Shown here piece after piece: positions 44,756 through 52,357 of a DNA stretch of 64,000 nucleotides; the stretch's first letter is position 1; each line of letters opens with the position of its first letter. Source of the stretch: Merismopedia glauca CCAP 1448/3 (GTDB lineage Bacteria > Cyanobacteriota > Cyanobacteriia > Cyanobacteriales > CCAP-1448); NCBI RefSeq assembly GCF_003003775.1, contig NZ_PVWJ01000006.1, positions 1 through 64,000 of the forward strand. The letters run 5' to 3'. The notes under the pieces are model-generated. The model had not been told where the DNA came from and did not search any database. It saw nothing but the letters and a program-made list of their open reading frames with translations. A program made the translations under genes and the position numbers.

Positions 44756-45844
44756 TTAACTTAAAATTTTGAGGCGCACTAAATTTTCGCCAGAGTCATC
44801 TAAGGCGACTTCTAGAGTGTCTCCAGAGAGGCGTTCTAGGCAGGTGAGAAGCGATCGCAAGCTGGGGGTACTCGCACCTGTGTCTACATATAAGCGATCG
44901 GCTAGGCTCCCTAAGCGTTTCCAAACGGTGTAAAATTTGGCTATGGTTTGTTCTAAGGTAGCGGCTTGTTTGACTAAATCGGCGACTGTGTTCAAACAGC
45001 CTACCCGCAAAGCTTCTTCTAATGCCCTTTCTAAATCTAGAGAACTTTGATTTAAGGCTTGAACTTGAGCGCCTGCGTCTAGATATCTCGATAAATTACG
45101 CGCGTCCGTAGTTAGTTGTTTGACGGTATCTAAATCGGGATTGCTAGTAATTTCGTGCTGGATGCTTTGTTGATGGCTTTCGGGGAGTTTTTCCATTTCT
45201 TTGACTAAAGGTGCCAAATAACGGGGAGACATAGCCCCTGAAGCCGCTTTTTCTTTAACTTCGTCAGGGAGTAAGTCAGAACTCATCGCCGTCCATTGGT
45301 CTGTCAGTTCCCGTACCTCTCTTCTGGTGATGCGATCGCCATCTTTCGCCGCTTTAGTCACTAATTCTTGCACTTCTGGATCTGATTTCGCTGTCTCTAC
45401 AAATGCCCGTTTACTGAAGTTATTAATCGCTTTAGCATCTAAATTACCAGCTTCTAGCAAAGTATCGGCACTATTAGCTAATTCAATCCAAGCATAAGCC
45501 TGACTTTTGCTAATTTCTCGGTCTTTAAGCCAGTTGAGAAACCCTGCACCGCGTCCGTTTCCGCCCTTTTTCTCGCGATCGCGCACCACTTTTAAAATTC
45601 TACCGCGCCAGATCTCTGTTTGCAGATCGAAGCGATCGCATACCACCCATGCAGTATCCACCTGGTGACTAAACTCAAATTCCCCAATTTCTTCATCTTC
45701 TGGATCGGGCAAATCTAAGTTTAATTCCGTACCAATGCTCAAAGCTGCAACTAAAGAGTCGCTATCGGCTGATAACTCATTATTTGGGCTGGCAATCCCG
45801 TTAGGAGCGGATATTTCGGGATCTGGGTCAAAGGGAACAGACAT
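44756..45844 (-). CDS. Unrecognised 362-residue protein with DUF3102-like helical part
   Basis: The protein has an acidic disordered N-terminus (residues 1-60), then a helical region FLNWLKDREISKSQAYAWIE LANSADTLLEAG with the feel of DUF3102-type DNA-binding or plasmid-control proteins (a short L-x-E-x-x-S-x-x-x-A-Y-x-x-I-x-L-A block). Further helices follow and end in a small beta part. No domain can be named with confidence. It lies about 90 bp downstream of an NTF2-like gene on the same strand. The start ATG at 45844 is the first. Confidence 0.5.
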   Translation of the reverse strand: MSVPFDPDPEISAPNGIASPNNELSADSDSLVAALSIGTELNLDLPDPEDEEIGEFEFSHQVDTAWVVCDRFDLQTEIWRGRILKVVRDREKKGGNGRGAGFLNWLKDREISKSQAYAWIELANSADTLLEAGNLDAKAINNFSKRAFVETAKSDPEVQELVTKAAKDGDRITRREVRELTDQWTAMSSDLLPDEVKEKAASGAMSPRYLAPLVKEMEKLPESHQQSIQHEITSNPDLDTVKQLTTDARNLSRYLDAGAQVQALNQSSLDLERALEEALRVGCLNTVADLVKQAATLEQTIAKFYTVWKRLGSLADRLYVDTGASTPSLRSLLTCLERLSGDTLEVALDDSGENLVRLKILS

Positions 45845-45934
45845 GAATGCGATCGCGTGAAGAACAGAGCCATCATTATCCCATAACCTGAGTTCGGAAT
45901 TAGGAGTTTCTTCGCAGGAGACGCTGCGCGCAAT

Positions 45935-46315
45935 TTACTGCTGTACTGAGCTAATATGACCTGCAAATATCCGCCAAGCGTTATTTTCTTCAAGATGCCA
46001 TACCCGCGTGTAGCGCAAGTCGTCGTCGATTGGCGTACCGCAATAGGTTCCCGCAATCCGAATGCGGACTGAGACTACAGCAAAACCGTTACCGACACTG
46101 ACTACTTGTTCCGAGGGTTCAATTTTCTGAAAGTCAACCTCGCCACTTCCATGCAATTCCAAATCTTCTTGCTTGCTAAAAACTTGACCCAAGTGAGTAG
46201 TGAAGATAAGATTGTCTGAAATTAGTTCGTCGAGTTCTGCCACGTCTGAGGCAAGCATTGCCAGTCGCAGACGCTCTTCAGCAAGATTTATCTGGTCTTC
46301 AATGCTAGTTAGCAT
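45935..46315 (-). CDS. NTF2/SnoaL-like (DUF4440) protein
   Basis: The 126-residue protein has the helix-helix-strand pattern of the nuclear transport factor 2 superfamily: INLAEERLRLAMLASDVAEL, then ISDNLIFTTHLGQVFSKQED, FAVVSVRIRIAGTYCGTPID and WRIFAGHISSVQQ. Such proteins are small ligand-binding or isomerase-like enzymes; DUF4440 members are often of unknown function. No catalytic set is obvious. The start is ATG 46315. Confidence 0.75.
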   Translation of the reverse strand: MLTSIEDQINLAEERLRLAMLASDVAELDELISDNLIFTTHLGQVFSKQEDLELHGSGEVDFQKIEPSEQVVSVGNGFAVVSVRIRIAGTYCGTPIDDDLRYTRVWHLEENNAWRIFAGHISSVQQ

Positions 46316-46387
46316 GGGGATAACCTCAATGAAGTGGTTTAACTGTTCATTATAGATAATTTTTAGGGATTATAGATATAAATCAAT

Positions 46388-47476
46388 CTATTGTCCTATT
46401 TTCACACCTCGATAGTAGTGGCGCAAAATCCGGTCATAGCTACTTCCTTGTAGGGCTAGTTTATACGCTCCCCACTGACTCAATCCTAACCCGTGACCGA
46501 AGCCGTTACCTTCGATAGTAAAGCCGCTATCGGTGGGAATTACTCTAAATTTAGTACTTCTCAACCCCAAACGTTCTCGTAATTGCACTCCCGTAAAGTA
46601 TTTAGAACTACCTACACCAACTACTTTCATTTTTAATACCCTTCCATAGGGACTACGACGGAGGGAAATAAATCTTTTGACATTACTTACACCCAACCTA
46701 CTGCTAACTTGACTGGGAGAGAATCTTTTAATCCACTGATAAGCTGGGGTATCTCGATCGTAATCGGGAACGCCACGCAAGTAGGGTAAAGAGTTTGACC
46801 AGACATTTTCTACGTTTTCGGTGTGTCCGCCCCCAGCAGCATGGAAAACGGCTAGAATTGGCTTGCCACTGTAGGTCATAATCTGGGAAGTAGTAGCGTT
46901 GACAGCTTCTTGAGTATTGAGAGATTCTGTATTTAAACCTTTATATACCTGCCAAATTACGGTATTTCCCATGTCAAATAAGGCACTGGGCGAGGTTTTG
47001 AGTTTATATAGGGTGTAGGTACGGGCGGCGACGGCTTGCGCTTTTAAAGCCTCTAGGGGCCAATGTGGATGCATTTCTGCGCCGATGACGCTGTAAAGAT
47101 ATTGCTCTAAATCGACGTTATTAATGGCAAATAAACCAGATTTAGTAGCTAATAATCTTACTTTTCCCCGATACCAGCCATTTCCAATCCAGACGTAACC
47201 GCCAGCTTCTGGTTCGATTAATAATTGGCTTCCTCGCCATTGTTTAAAAACTACTTTTCCGCCACGCAATTGTCCGAGAGAACTATCTAGAGGCGGAATT
47301 TTTCCCAAAATTCGCCCAGTGCGATCGCGCACAATCCCAGGAGTAGAGGTTCCCACTTTGATACTAGTTACTCTTTGGGCGATCGCTACTCGCAATAATC
47401 TGGCTGCTTGGCTGGGAATCGCCATCAACCACAGCCATCCAAGGGTTAATCCAAGTAAGCTAAGTCGGTTAAGCAT
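46388..47476 (-). CDS. SpoIID/LytB-domain protein, probable peptidoglycan amidase-like hydrolase
   Basis: With the start at 47476 the 362-residue precursor has a signal sequence (MLNRLSLLGLTLGWLWLMAI PSQA) and a SpoIID domain. SpoIID features are HPHWPLEALKAQAVAARTYT, the NATTSQIMTYSGKPILAVFH block followed by AAGGGHTENVENVW, and GFGHGLGLSQWGAYKLALQG. SpoIID homologues are lytic transglycosylases that act on denuded glycan. The frame extends 19 codons upstream to 47533, but that part is encoded by the adjacent GTAGGGT palindrome, so it is not used here. The gene ends 72 bp before an NTF2-like gene. Confidence 0.85.
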   Translation of the reverse strand: MLNRLSLLGLTLGWLWLMAIPSQAARLLRVAIAQRVTSIKVGTSTPGIVRDRTGRILGKIPPLDSSLGQLRGGKVVFKQWRGSQLLIEPEAGGYVWIGNGWYRGKVRLLATKSGLFAINNVDLEQYLYSVIGAEMHPHWPLEALKAQAVAARTYTLYKLKTSPSALFDMGNTVIWQVYKGLNTESLNTQEAVNATTSQIMTYSGKPILAVFHAAGGGHTENVENVWSNSLPYLRGVPDYDRDTPAYQWIKRFSPSQVSSRLGVSNVKRFISLRRSPYGRVLKMKVVGVGSSKYFTGVQLRERLGLRSTKFRVIPTDSGFTIEGNGFGHGLGLSQWGAYKLALQGSSYDRILRHYYRGVKIGQ

Positions 47477-47520
47477 GAGAAGGAAGAAGGAAAATCTAGA
47501 ATTACCCAGAGATATCATAG

Positions 47521-47545
47521 GTAGGGTAGGCATTGCCTACCCTAC
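47521..47545. repeat. Perfect GTAGGGT...ACCCTAC palindrome, copy 3
   Basis: The arms GTAGGGTAGGCA and TGCCTACCCTAC are separated by one base. It lies between the SpoIID gene and the SIMPL gene and matches 39804-39828 except at one complementary pair. Confidence 0.85.
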
Positions 47546-47556
47546 TCTACTGAAAA

Positions 47557-48384
47557 TTAGTCTTTGATGGGATATGTGACGAAGAGATCTCGACGAAGTT
47601 GCACTTCGGCGGGAGTATTGGGATTGTAAGGTGGTAACAGCCTTAAATCTCCATATCCTAGAGGTAAGGGGAGAGATTCACCAGTTTCTGTGACGCATAA
47701 AGGCACGACAATATCATAAAAGAAAGATTCTGAGACTGTAGGTACGTCACTGAGTTTAACCTTTAAAGAGGAGGCTATAGCTTCGGCCCGCAAGCGAGCA
47801 TCTTTGACAGCAGCTTGATAAGCTGCGGTAGTTAGTGCTTGACAGTCTTTGATGGCGTATCCAACATTGACAGTTTCTACCGATACTTTAGCTTTGTCTC
47901 TAGCAGCATCTTTTACCTGGTTGACGATGGTTTCCATCCGACTCCGAGTGGGTTTATCTACCTCGAAGATGATTTTAGGTTTCGTCGCACTAAACGGGAT
48001 GATGCTGGTGACATCAAGTTCCACTTTAATATCTTTAGCAGGTATACCCAGAGTTGCGATCGCATCTACAACTGGTTGTAAATTATCTTTCGTAATTGGT
48101 TTAGGAATAGGTAGAGGTAAGGTACTATCAGGCGCAGGTGGAGTTTGGCGAACGAAGGTAAATTCCAGACGTGCTTTATCTGCGGGGAGACGCACCTGTC
48201 CTTGACCAAAAACCTGAATCCCTTGGCGATCGCTCACTGGTGGATAATACAATTGAGCTGCTCTATCCGATTGACTACTTTCTCCAGAGTTTAAAGTCAG
48301 GTTTTTCGCCAAACTACTCGGACTCATCCAGGCGTTCATCGCGAAAATAGTCGTTACTAGAGGGAAGATGGATAGTTTTTTCAT
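47557..48384 (-). CDS. SIMPL-domain (DUF541) periplasmic protein
   Basis: With the start at 48384 the 275-residue precursor has a signal peptide (MKKLSIFPLVTTIFAMNAWM). The mature part has the SIMPL/DUF541 features GIQVFGQGQVRLPADKARLE, ALTTAAYQAAVKDARLRAEA and IASSLKVKLSDVPTVSE. Family members are periplasmic, of the BP26/YggE type, and link to oxidative stress in some bacteria. The GTAGGGT palindrome and the SpoIID gene follow on the same strand. The ORF opens eight codons earlier at 48408, but the ATG at 48384 directly precedes the signal peptide. Confidence 0.82.
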   Translation of the reverse strand: MKKLSIFPLVTTIFAMNAWMSPSSLAKNLTLNSGESSQSDRAAQLYYPPVSDRQGIQVFGQGQVRLPADKARLEFTFVRQTPPAPDSTLPLPIPKPITKDNLQPVVDAIATLGIPAKDIKVELDVTSIIPFSATKPKIIFEVDKPTRSRMETIVNQVKDAARDKAKVSVETVNVGYAIKDCQALTTAAYQAAVKDARLRAEAIASSLKVKLSDVPTVSESFFYDIVVPLCVTETGESLPLPLGYGDLRLLPPYNPNTPAEVQLRRDLFVTYPIKD

Positions 48385-48518
48385 TATTGGCAACTTATAG
48401 CTAATCAAAGTTATTCACATATTTAGCAGCGATCTTGCTCAATTGGCAAGTATAGACGCAATAAATTAACAATTTACTTTTGGGTGTAGATCCCTGACTT
48501 CTTGAATAAGTCAGGGAT

Positions 48519-48839
48519 CTACGTCCCCTTCAATTTATTAACTATTACTTCAGCAACCCATTCAGACAAAGTTAGATCGGAATCGGCGATCGCCAGATCT
48601 AGTTTTTCATCCCACTGTTTCGGAATTTTGAAGGTGCGAGTTTTACCCTTCCCAACACCAGTAAACAAGCCTTCATCATTGCGATCGCGCTGGCGTTTAT
48701 TTTCTCTTGGTTGTTCAGAAATTGCTTTATCTATGTCCCAACCCCGTTGTAACCGTTTATAAACCGTGGTTACTGAAATGCCATTTTTCTTGGCTAGAGC
48801 CAGTTTTTCTGGCGGAACTAATTTAGCAACTCTACCCAT
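48519..48839 (-). CDS. Small putative DNA-binding protein
   Basis: Starting at ATG 48839 the product has 106 residues. The N-terminal part (PEKLALAKKNGISVTTVYKR LQRGWDIDKAI) looks like a helix-turn-helix of the kind found in phage and plasmid small proteins, with a ribbon-like C-terminal part (RTFKIPKQWDEKLDLAIADS DLTLSEWVAEVIVNKL) resembling a ribbon-helix-helix. It is divergent from the vWA gene at 48979 by 139 bp, so it may regulate the triad, but this is only inferred from position. Confidence 0.55.
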   Translation of the reverse strand: MGRVAKLVPPEKLALAKKNGISVTTVYKRLQRGWDIDKAISEQPRENKRQRDRNDEGLFTGVGKGKTRTFKIPKQWDEKLDLAIADSDLTLSEWVAEVIVNKLKGT

Positions 48840-48978
48840 ATCTATCACAAACACTTGGTATTTTCTCAAAAATATATGATAACTTTAAAGTTTTATAATT
48901 TCTCAATCTCATCAAGAATAGTTTAATGGCTACCGGACAGGTAAAATGATGACAATTTACCTATATTAAAAAAAGATT

Positions 48979-49635
48979 GTGCCAGTAGGATTACCAGAAT
49001 TTGTTGAAAACCCCGAAAATCGTTGTCCTGTAGTCTTATTATTAGATACTTCTAGTTCAATGTCAGGGGAACCCATCGACGAACTAACTCGTGGGGTAAG
49101 CGTATTTAAAGAAGAAGTATTGAAGGATACGAAAGCTTCATTGAGTGTCGAGGTGGCGATCGCAACCTTTGGACCAGTAGAATTAGTCCAGGATTTCGTC
49201 ACCCTGCAAGAATTTACTCCCCCTACCCTAGAAGCAAACGGTCTAACTCCGATGGGTGCGGCGATTGAATATGGGATTGATTTGATTGAATCTCGCAAGG
49301 AGGTCTATAAAACCAACGGAATTCAGTATTATCGTCCTTGGATCTTCCTGATTACAGATGGTGCGCCTACCGATAGTTGGGAAAACGCGGCGCAAAGAGT
49401 CCGTCAAGGGGAGGCTGAAGGTAAGTTTTGTTTCTTTACTGTGGCGGTAGAAGGAGCAGATATGGACACTTTAAGGGAAATTAACGCCTTAGAACGCCCT
49501 CCGATCTTACTCAATGGCTTAGATTTTAAATCTCTATTTGTTTGGCTTAGTACCTCAATGAAAAGAGTTTCTAGTGCTAAAGTTGGAGAAATGTTGGCAC
49601 TACCGCCAGTTGGTTGGGGACAAATTACAACCTAA
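48979..49635 (+). CDS. vWA-domain protein (TerY-like)
   Basis: The 218-residue protein has one von Willebrand A domain. The MIDAS motif is complete: D-x-S-x-S in LLLDTSSSMSGEP near residue 23, the threonine in ANGLTPMGAAIEYGID, and the aspartate in IFLITDGAPTDSWEN. It most resembles the TerY/YegL branch, whose genes sit next to a PP2C phosphatase and a Ser/Thr kinase, exactly as here. It is likely a metal-dependent scaffold regulated by phosphorylation. The start is GTG 48979; there is no ATG nearby and no strong ribosome binding site. A 190-bp spacer with direct repeats separates it from the next gene. Confidence 0.9.
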   Translation: MPVGLPEFVENPENRCPVVLLLDTSSSMSGEPIDELTRGVSVFKEEVLKDTKASLSVEVAIATFGPVELVQDFVTLQEFTPPTLEANGLTPMGAAIEYGIDLIESRKEVYKTNGIQYYRPWIFLITDGAPTDSWENAAQRVRQGEAEGKFCFFTVAVEGADMDTLREINALERPPILLNGLDFKSLFVWLSTSMKRVSSAKVGEMLALPPVGWGQITT

Positions 49636-49639
49636 GCAG

Positions 49640-49745
49640 AGTTCGGAGAGACGTGATATATCGCATCTGTACAGGATTCGGAGAGACGTGATACATCGCG
49701 TCTGTACAGGAGTTTGGAGTATGCGCTACGCGCATACTACGCCAA
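49640..49745. repeat. Tandem direct repeats of a GAGACGTGATA unit
   Basis: Two tandem copies of a roughly 37-45-bp unit (TTCGGAGAGACGTGATA and CATCTGTACAGGA parts) are followed by a GCGCTACGCGCATACTACGCC palindrome-like segment. The unit is related to the GTAGAGACGT palindrome family. It splits the vWA gene from the PP2C gene, so the two may not be on one transcript. Confidence 0.7.
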
Positions 49746-49824
49746 GGGAGTTCGGGAAAATCAGGGATAATAAGGGTTTTATCCGCTCTCGGACTGAGGT
49801 TATCTAAGAAAAGGGATAATTTTT

Positions 49825-50610
49825 GTGGCTTGGAAAGCAGTAGCGCGATCGGCGATTGGCACTAGTCATCTGGAAAAGGGGTTACCATGTCAAGATTATG
49901 GGAGCGATCGCTTATTTTCTAATTTATTGATTGGAGCGGTAGCAGATGGGGCGGGAAGTGCTAAATATGCAGATATTGGCGCTAAAATCGCGGTAGAGGC
50001 GACTATCGCTCATATAGCTAAAACCGAGACTTATTTGGAGAAAATAGGTTGTTCTTGGCAAAACAGGCGATCGCCTCTATCTGAGTCTCAAGCGAAGCGT
50101 TTGTTTATCAGTAGTTTAAAACAGGTGACGAGCCAATTACAGCAACAGGCGACTCAGGGAAACTATCACGTGCAAGAATTGGCTTGTACTCTGATAGCTT
50201 TTATGGCGACTCCCAACTGGGTAGCAGCCATGCAAATTGGGGACGGGTTTTTGGCGATGCGTTTTGGATGGGATAAGGAGTATAAGTTAGCCTTTAAACC
50301 AGATAAAGGAGAATATATTAACCAAACCAATTTTGTCACCTCTGCTAACGTTTTAGCAGATATGCAAGTTAAAGTCTTTCCCCGTCGTCCTAAATTCCTC
50401 TGTGCGGCGACAGATGGGATAGAAAACGTGGCGATTAGGTTAAAAGATTGGTATCCCTCACCTGGATTTTTTAGCGTGTTGGAGCAGTATATGCGAGAAT
50501 GCGATCGCCCTCATGAGGAAGATGATTACCTCGTGAATTTGCTCAATTCCAAGGAACTCAATCAACGTACCAATGACGATAAAACCTTGCTATTATGCCT
50601 CTACAATTAG
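49825..50610 (+). CDS. PP2C-family Ser/Thr protein phosphatase
   Basis: The 261-residue protein starts at GTG 49825, preceded by AAGGGA. It opens with WKAVARSAIGTSHLEKGLPC, then the metal-binding motif GAVADGAGSAKYADIGAKIA, followed by a central helix, AMQIGDGFLAMR and the final AATDGIEN motif. Metal-coordinating aspartates are conserved (DGAGS, GDG, TDG). It is a single PP2C domain without a sensor, unlike SpoIIE types. It should remove phosphate placed by the adjacent kinase. It overlaps the kinase gene by 16 bp, so the two are translationally coupled. Confidence 0.9.
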   Translation: MAWKAVARSAIGTSHLEKGLPCQDYGSDRLFSNLLIGAVADGAGSAKYADIGAKIAVEATIAHIAKTETYLEKIGCSWQNRRSPLSESQAKRLFISSLKQVTSQLQQQATQGNYHVQELACTLIAFMATPNWVAAMQIGDGFLAMRFGWDKEYKLAFKPDKGEYINQTNFVTSANVLADMQVKVFPRRPKFLCAATDGIENVAIRLKDWYPSPGFFSVLEQYMRECDRPHEEDDYLVNLLNSKELNQRTNDDKTLLLCLYN

Positions 50611-52106
50611 CTACTGAGTCGAAAGTTCTGACTTGCTCTAGCACTGGTCAATCTATCTCTTTGATCAAGCAGTTAGCCACTAGTGGTGAAGGAGAAGTTT
50701 GGCGTACCAACATAGCTGGATATTTGGCTAAGATCTATCACCATCCTGACTCCCAACGGATTCGCAAGTTAGAGGTGATGATCGCCAATCCCCCCCAAGA
50801 TCCCAATGCTCAAATCAAGCATACATCGTTTGCTTGGCCCAAATCTTTACTGAGAGATGAAAGAGGGCAATCTATCGGCTTCCTGATGCCGCAAATAGTC
50901 GATAGCGTGGAAATTCTAGATGTATATAACCCCAGACGCAGACAAGCAGTTGTCCCTGGATTTAATTGGTTATATTTACACGCCACTGCGGTGAATATTG
51001 CTTCCATTATCGCCGCTATTCATCGAGCAGGTTATGTTTTAGGAGATATCAAACCCCAAAATATCTTAGTTAATAATCAGGCTTTAGCTTCAATCATTGA
51101 TACCGATTCTTTTCAGGTAAAAGACTCAGAAACTCAAGCTATTTATCGCTGTCCGGTGGGTTCCGAAGGATTTACCCCACCAGAACTATTAGGTCAAGAT
51201 TTAGCCACTACAGATCAAACGGAAATTCACGATCGCTTTCGGTTGGGAGTGATTATCTACTTACTTCTGTTTGGCGATCATCCTTTTAAGGGTAAATGGG
51301 TCGGAAAAGGCGATTCTCCTGAACCTCATCAACTTTTACGTCAAGGATTTTGGCCCTATGGTATGAATAGTTTAATTCAACCAGGACCATTAACGATCCC
51401 ATTAGATACCGTTCATCCAGAACTGCAAAAGTGTTTTCAGCGTTGTTTCACAGACGGACACGCGCACCCAGAATTACGTCCTAGCGCCCAAAAGTGGTTT
51501 AGTACTTTACAATTAGCCCTCAAAGAACTAAAAGTCTGTCGCAAAAACCCCAGACATTACCACAGCGAAAGTTATGGTAAATGCTATTGGTGCGATCGCC
51601 AACGACAGCTAGGTGTTGATATTTTCCCCAGAGAACTTAATTGGCTGGAAACTAAGTCTAAAACCCTGTCAAATCGCTTTAAAAGAACCGTTAAAAAGAC
51701 GAATATTAAAGCAGCAAAATTGCAGAAGCGGCAAAAATTGACTCCAACACTAAACTTGGCTCAATTAATCTCTAAAGCTTCAATATCTGTCCCTAAATTC
51801 AGTCAACCAGGCAAATTGGCACCAAAAGCCGCATTATCAGCTTCTTCTCCAGGATTGGGAACATCTAACGGCTTCAAGTCTCCCACACTACAGGGTCAAG
51901 GCGTAACGGACAACAAACTATTGATATGGGGCTTAGCCAGCTTTTTTGCCCTATCTGGTCTAATTATAGCCTTAATTAATTTAGTCGGTGACGTAGAGAT
52001 GAGCGATCGCCAGTGGGGATCGACCATGTTTGCGATTGCGATCGGTTTAGGATTGTTGGGGATGGCGGGTTTATTGTTGAAGTGGACGAGAAGCGAAAAT
52101 CTCTAG
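50595..52106 (+). CDS. Membrane-anchored Ser/Thr protein kinase (YegI-like)
   Basis: The 503-residue protein has a kinase domain whose landmarks are the VAIK-type lysine K46 in GYLAKIYHHPD, the catalytic loop GYVLGDIKPQNILVNN (D151, N156), and DTDSFQV in place of DFG (D169). The domain is followed by a Cys-rich segment CRKNPRHYHSESYGKCYWC that may bind zinc, a basic linker, and two C-terminal helices (LLIWGLASFFALSGLIIALI and MFAIAIGLGLLGMAGLLLKW) anchoring it in the membrane. The YegI-type kinases of vWA-PP2C-kinase triads share this layout. It overlaps the PP2C gene and ends a clear three-gene set. Confidence 0.9.
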   Translation: MPLQLATESKVLTCSSTGQSISLIKQLATSGEGEVWRTNIAGYLAKIYHHPDSQRIRKLEVMIANPPQDPNAQIKHTSFAWPKSLLRDERGQSIGFLMPQIVDSVEILDVYNPRRRQAVVPGFNWLYLHATAVNIASIIAAIHRAGYVLGDIKPQNILVNNQALASIIDTDSFQVKDSETQAIYRCPVGSEGFTPPELLGQDLATTDQTEIHDRFRLGVIIYLLLFGDHPFKGKWVGKGDSPEPHQLLRQGFWPYGMNSLIQPGPLTIPLDTVHPELQKCFQRCFTDGHAHPELRPSAQKWFSTLQLALKELKVCRKNPRHYHSESYGKCYWCDRQRQLGVDIFPRELNWLETKSKTLSNRFKRTVKKTNIKAAKLQKRQKLTPTLNLAQLISKASISVPKFSQPGKLAPKAALSASSPGLGTSNGFKSPTLQGQGVTDNKLLIWGLASFFALSGLIIALINLVGDVEMSDRQWGSTMFAIAIGLGLLGMAGLLLKWTRSENL

Positions 52107-52108
52107 AA

Positions 52109-52207
52109 AAAGTCAGAAGTAGGGGCGCAACGCGTTGCGCCCGTACAGAAGTCAGAAGTTAAAACCAGTTGCTTGAATGGTTCTAGTCTGATCGAGTGTC
52201 CTAACCT
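52109..52207 (+). repeat. Composite GAAGTCA/palindrome repeat (copy B)
   Basis: An AAAGTCAGAAGTAG arm is followed by a palindrome GGGCGCAACGCGTTGCGCCC, then GTACAGAAGTCAGAAGTTAA and a conserved segment ending GTGTCCTAACC. The right arm matches copy A at 37985-38094, but the palindrome is different. Confidence 0.8.
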
Positions 52208-52357
52208 CGATCGGAAGCTAGCTCGGTTACTGTAATTATCATTGATTTTGCCACTTTCGATACTGGCGAAAAGGTGAAGGCACCCAAGCCCCTCAAACGA
52301 AAACTCAAAAAACTTCGCAAGGCACAGCTAAAATGAGACAAGAGTCCACTTAGGAAC

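Noticed and set aside
49574-49807. 77-codon plus-strand frame starting inside the vWA gene
   Set aside because: It is an alternative frame of the vWA gene end and continues through the tandem repeats, so it lacks independent support.
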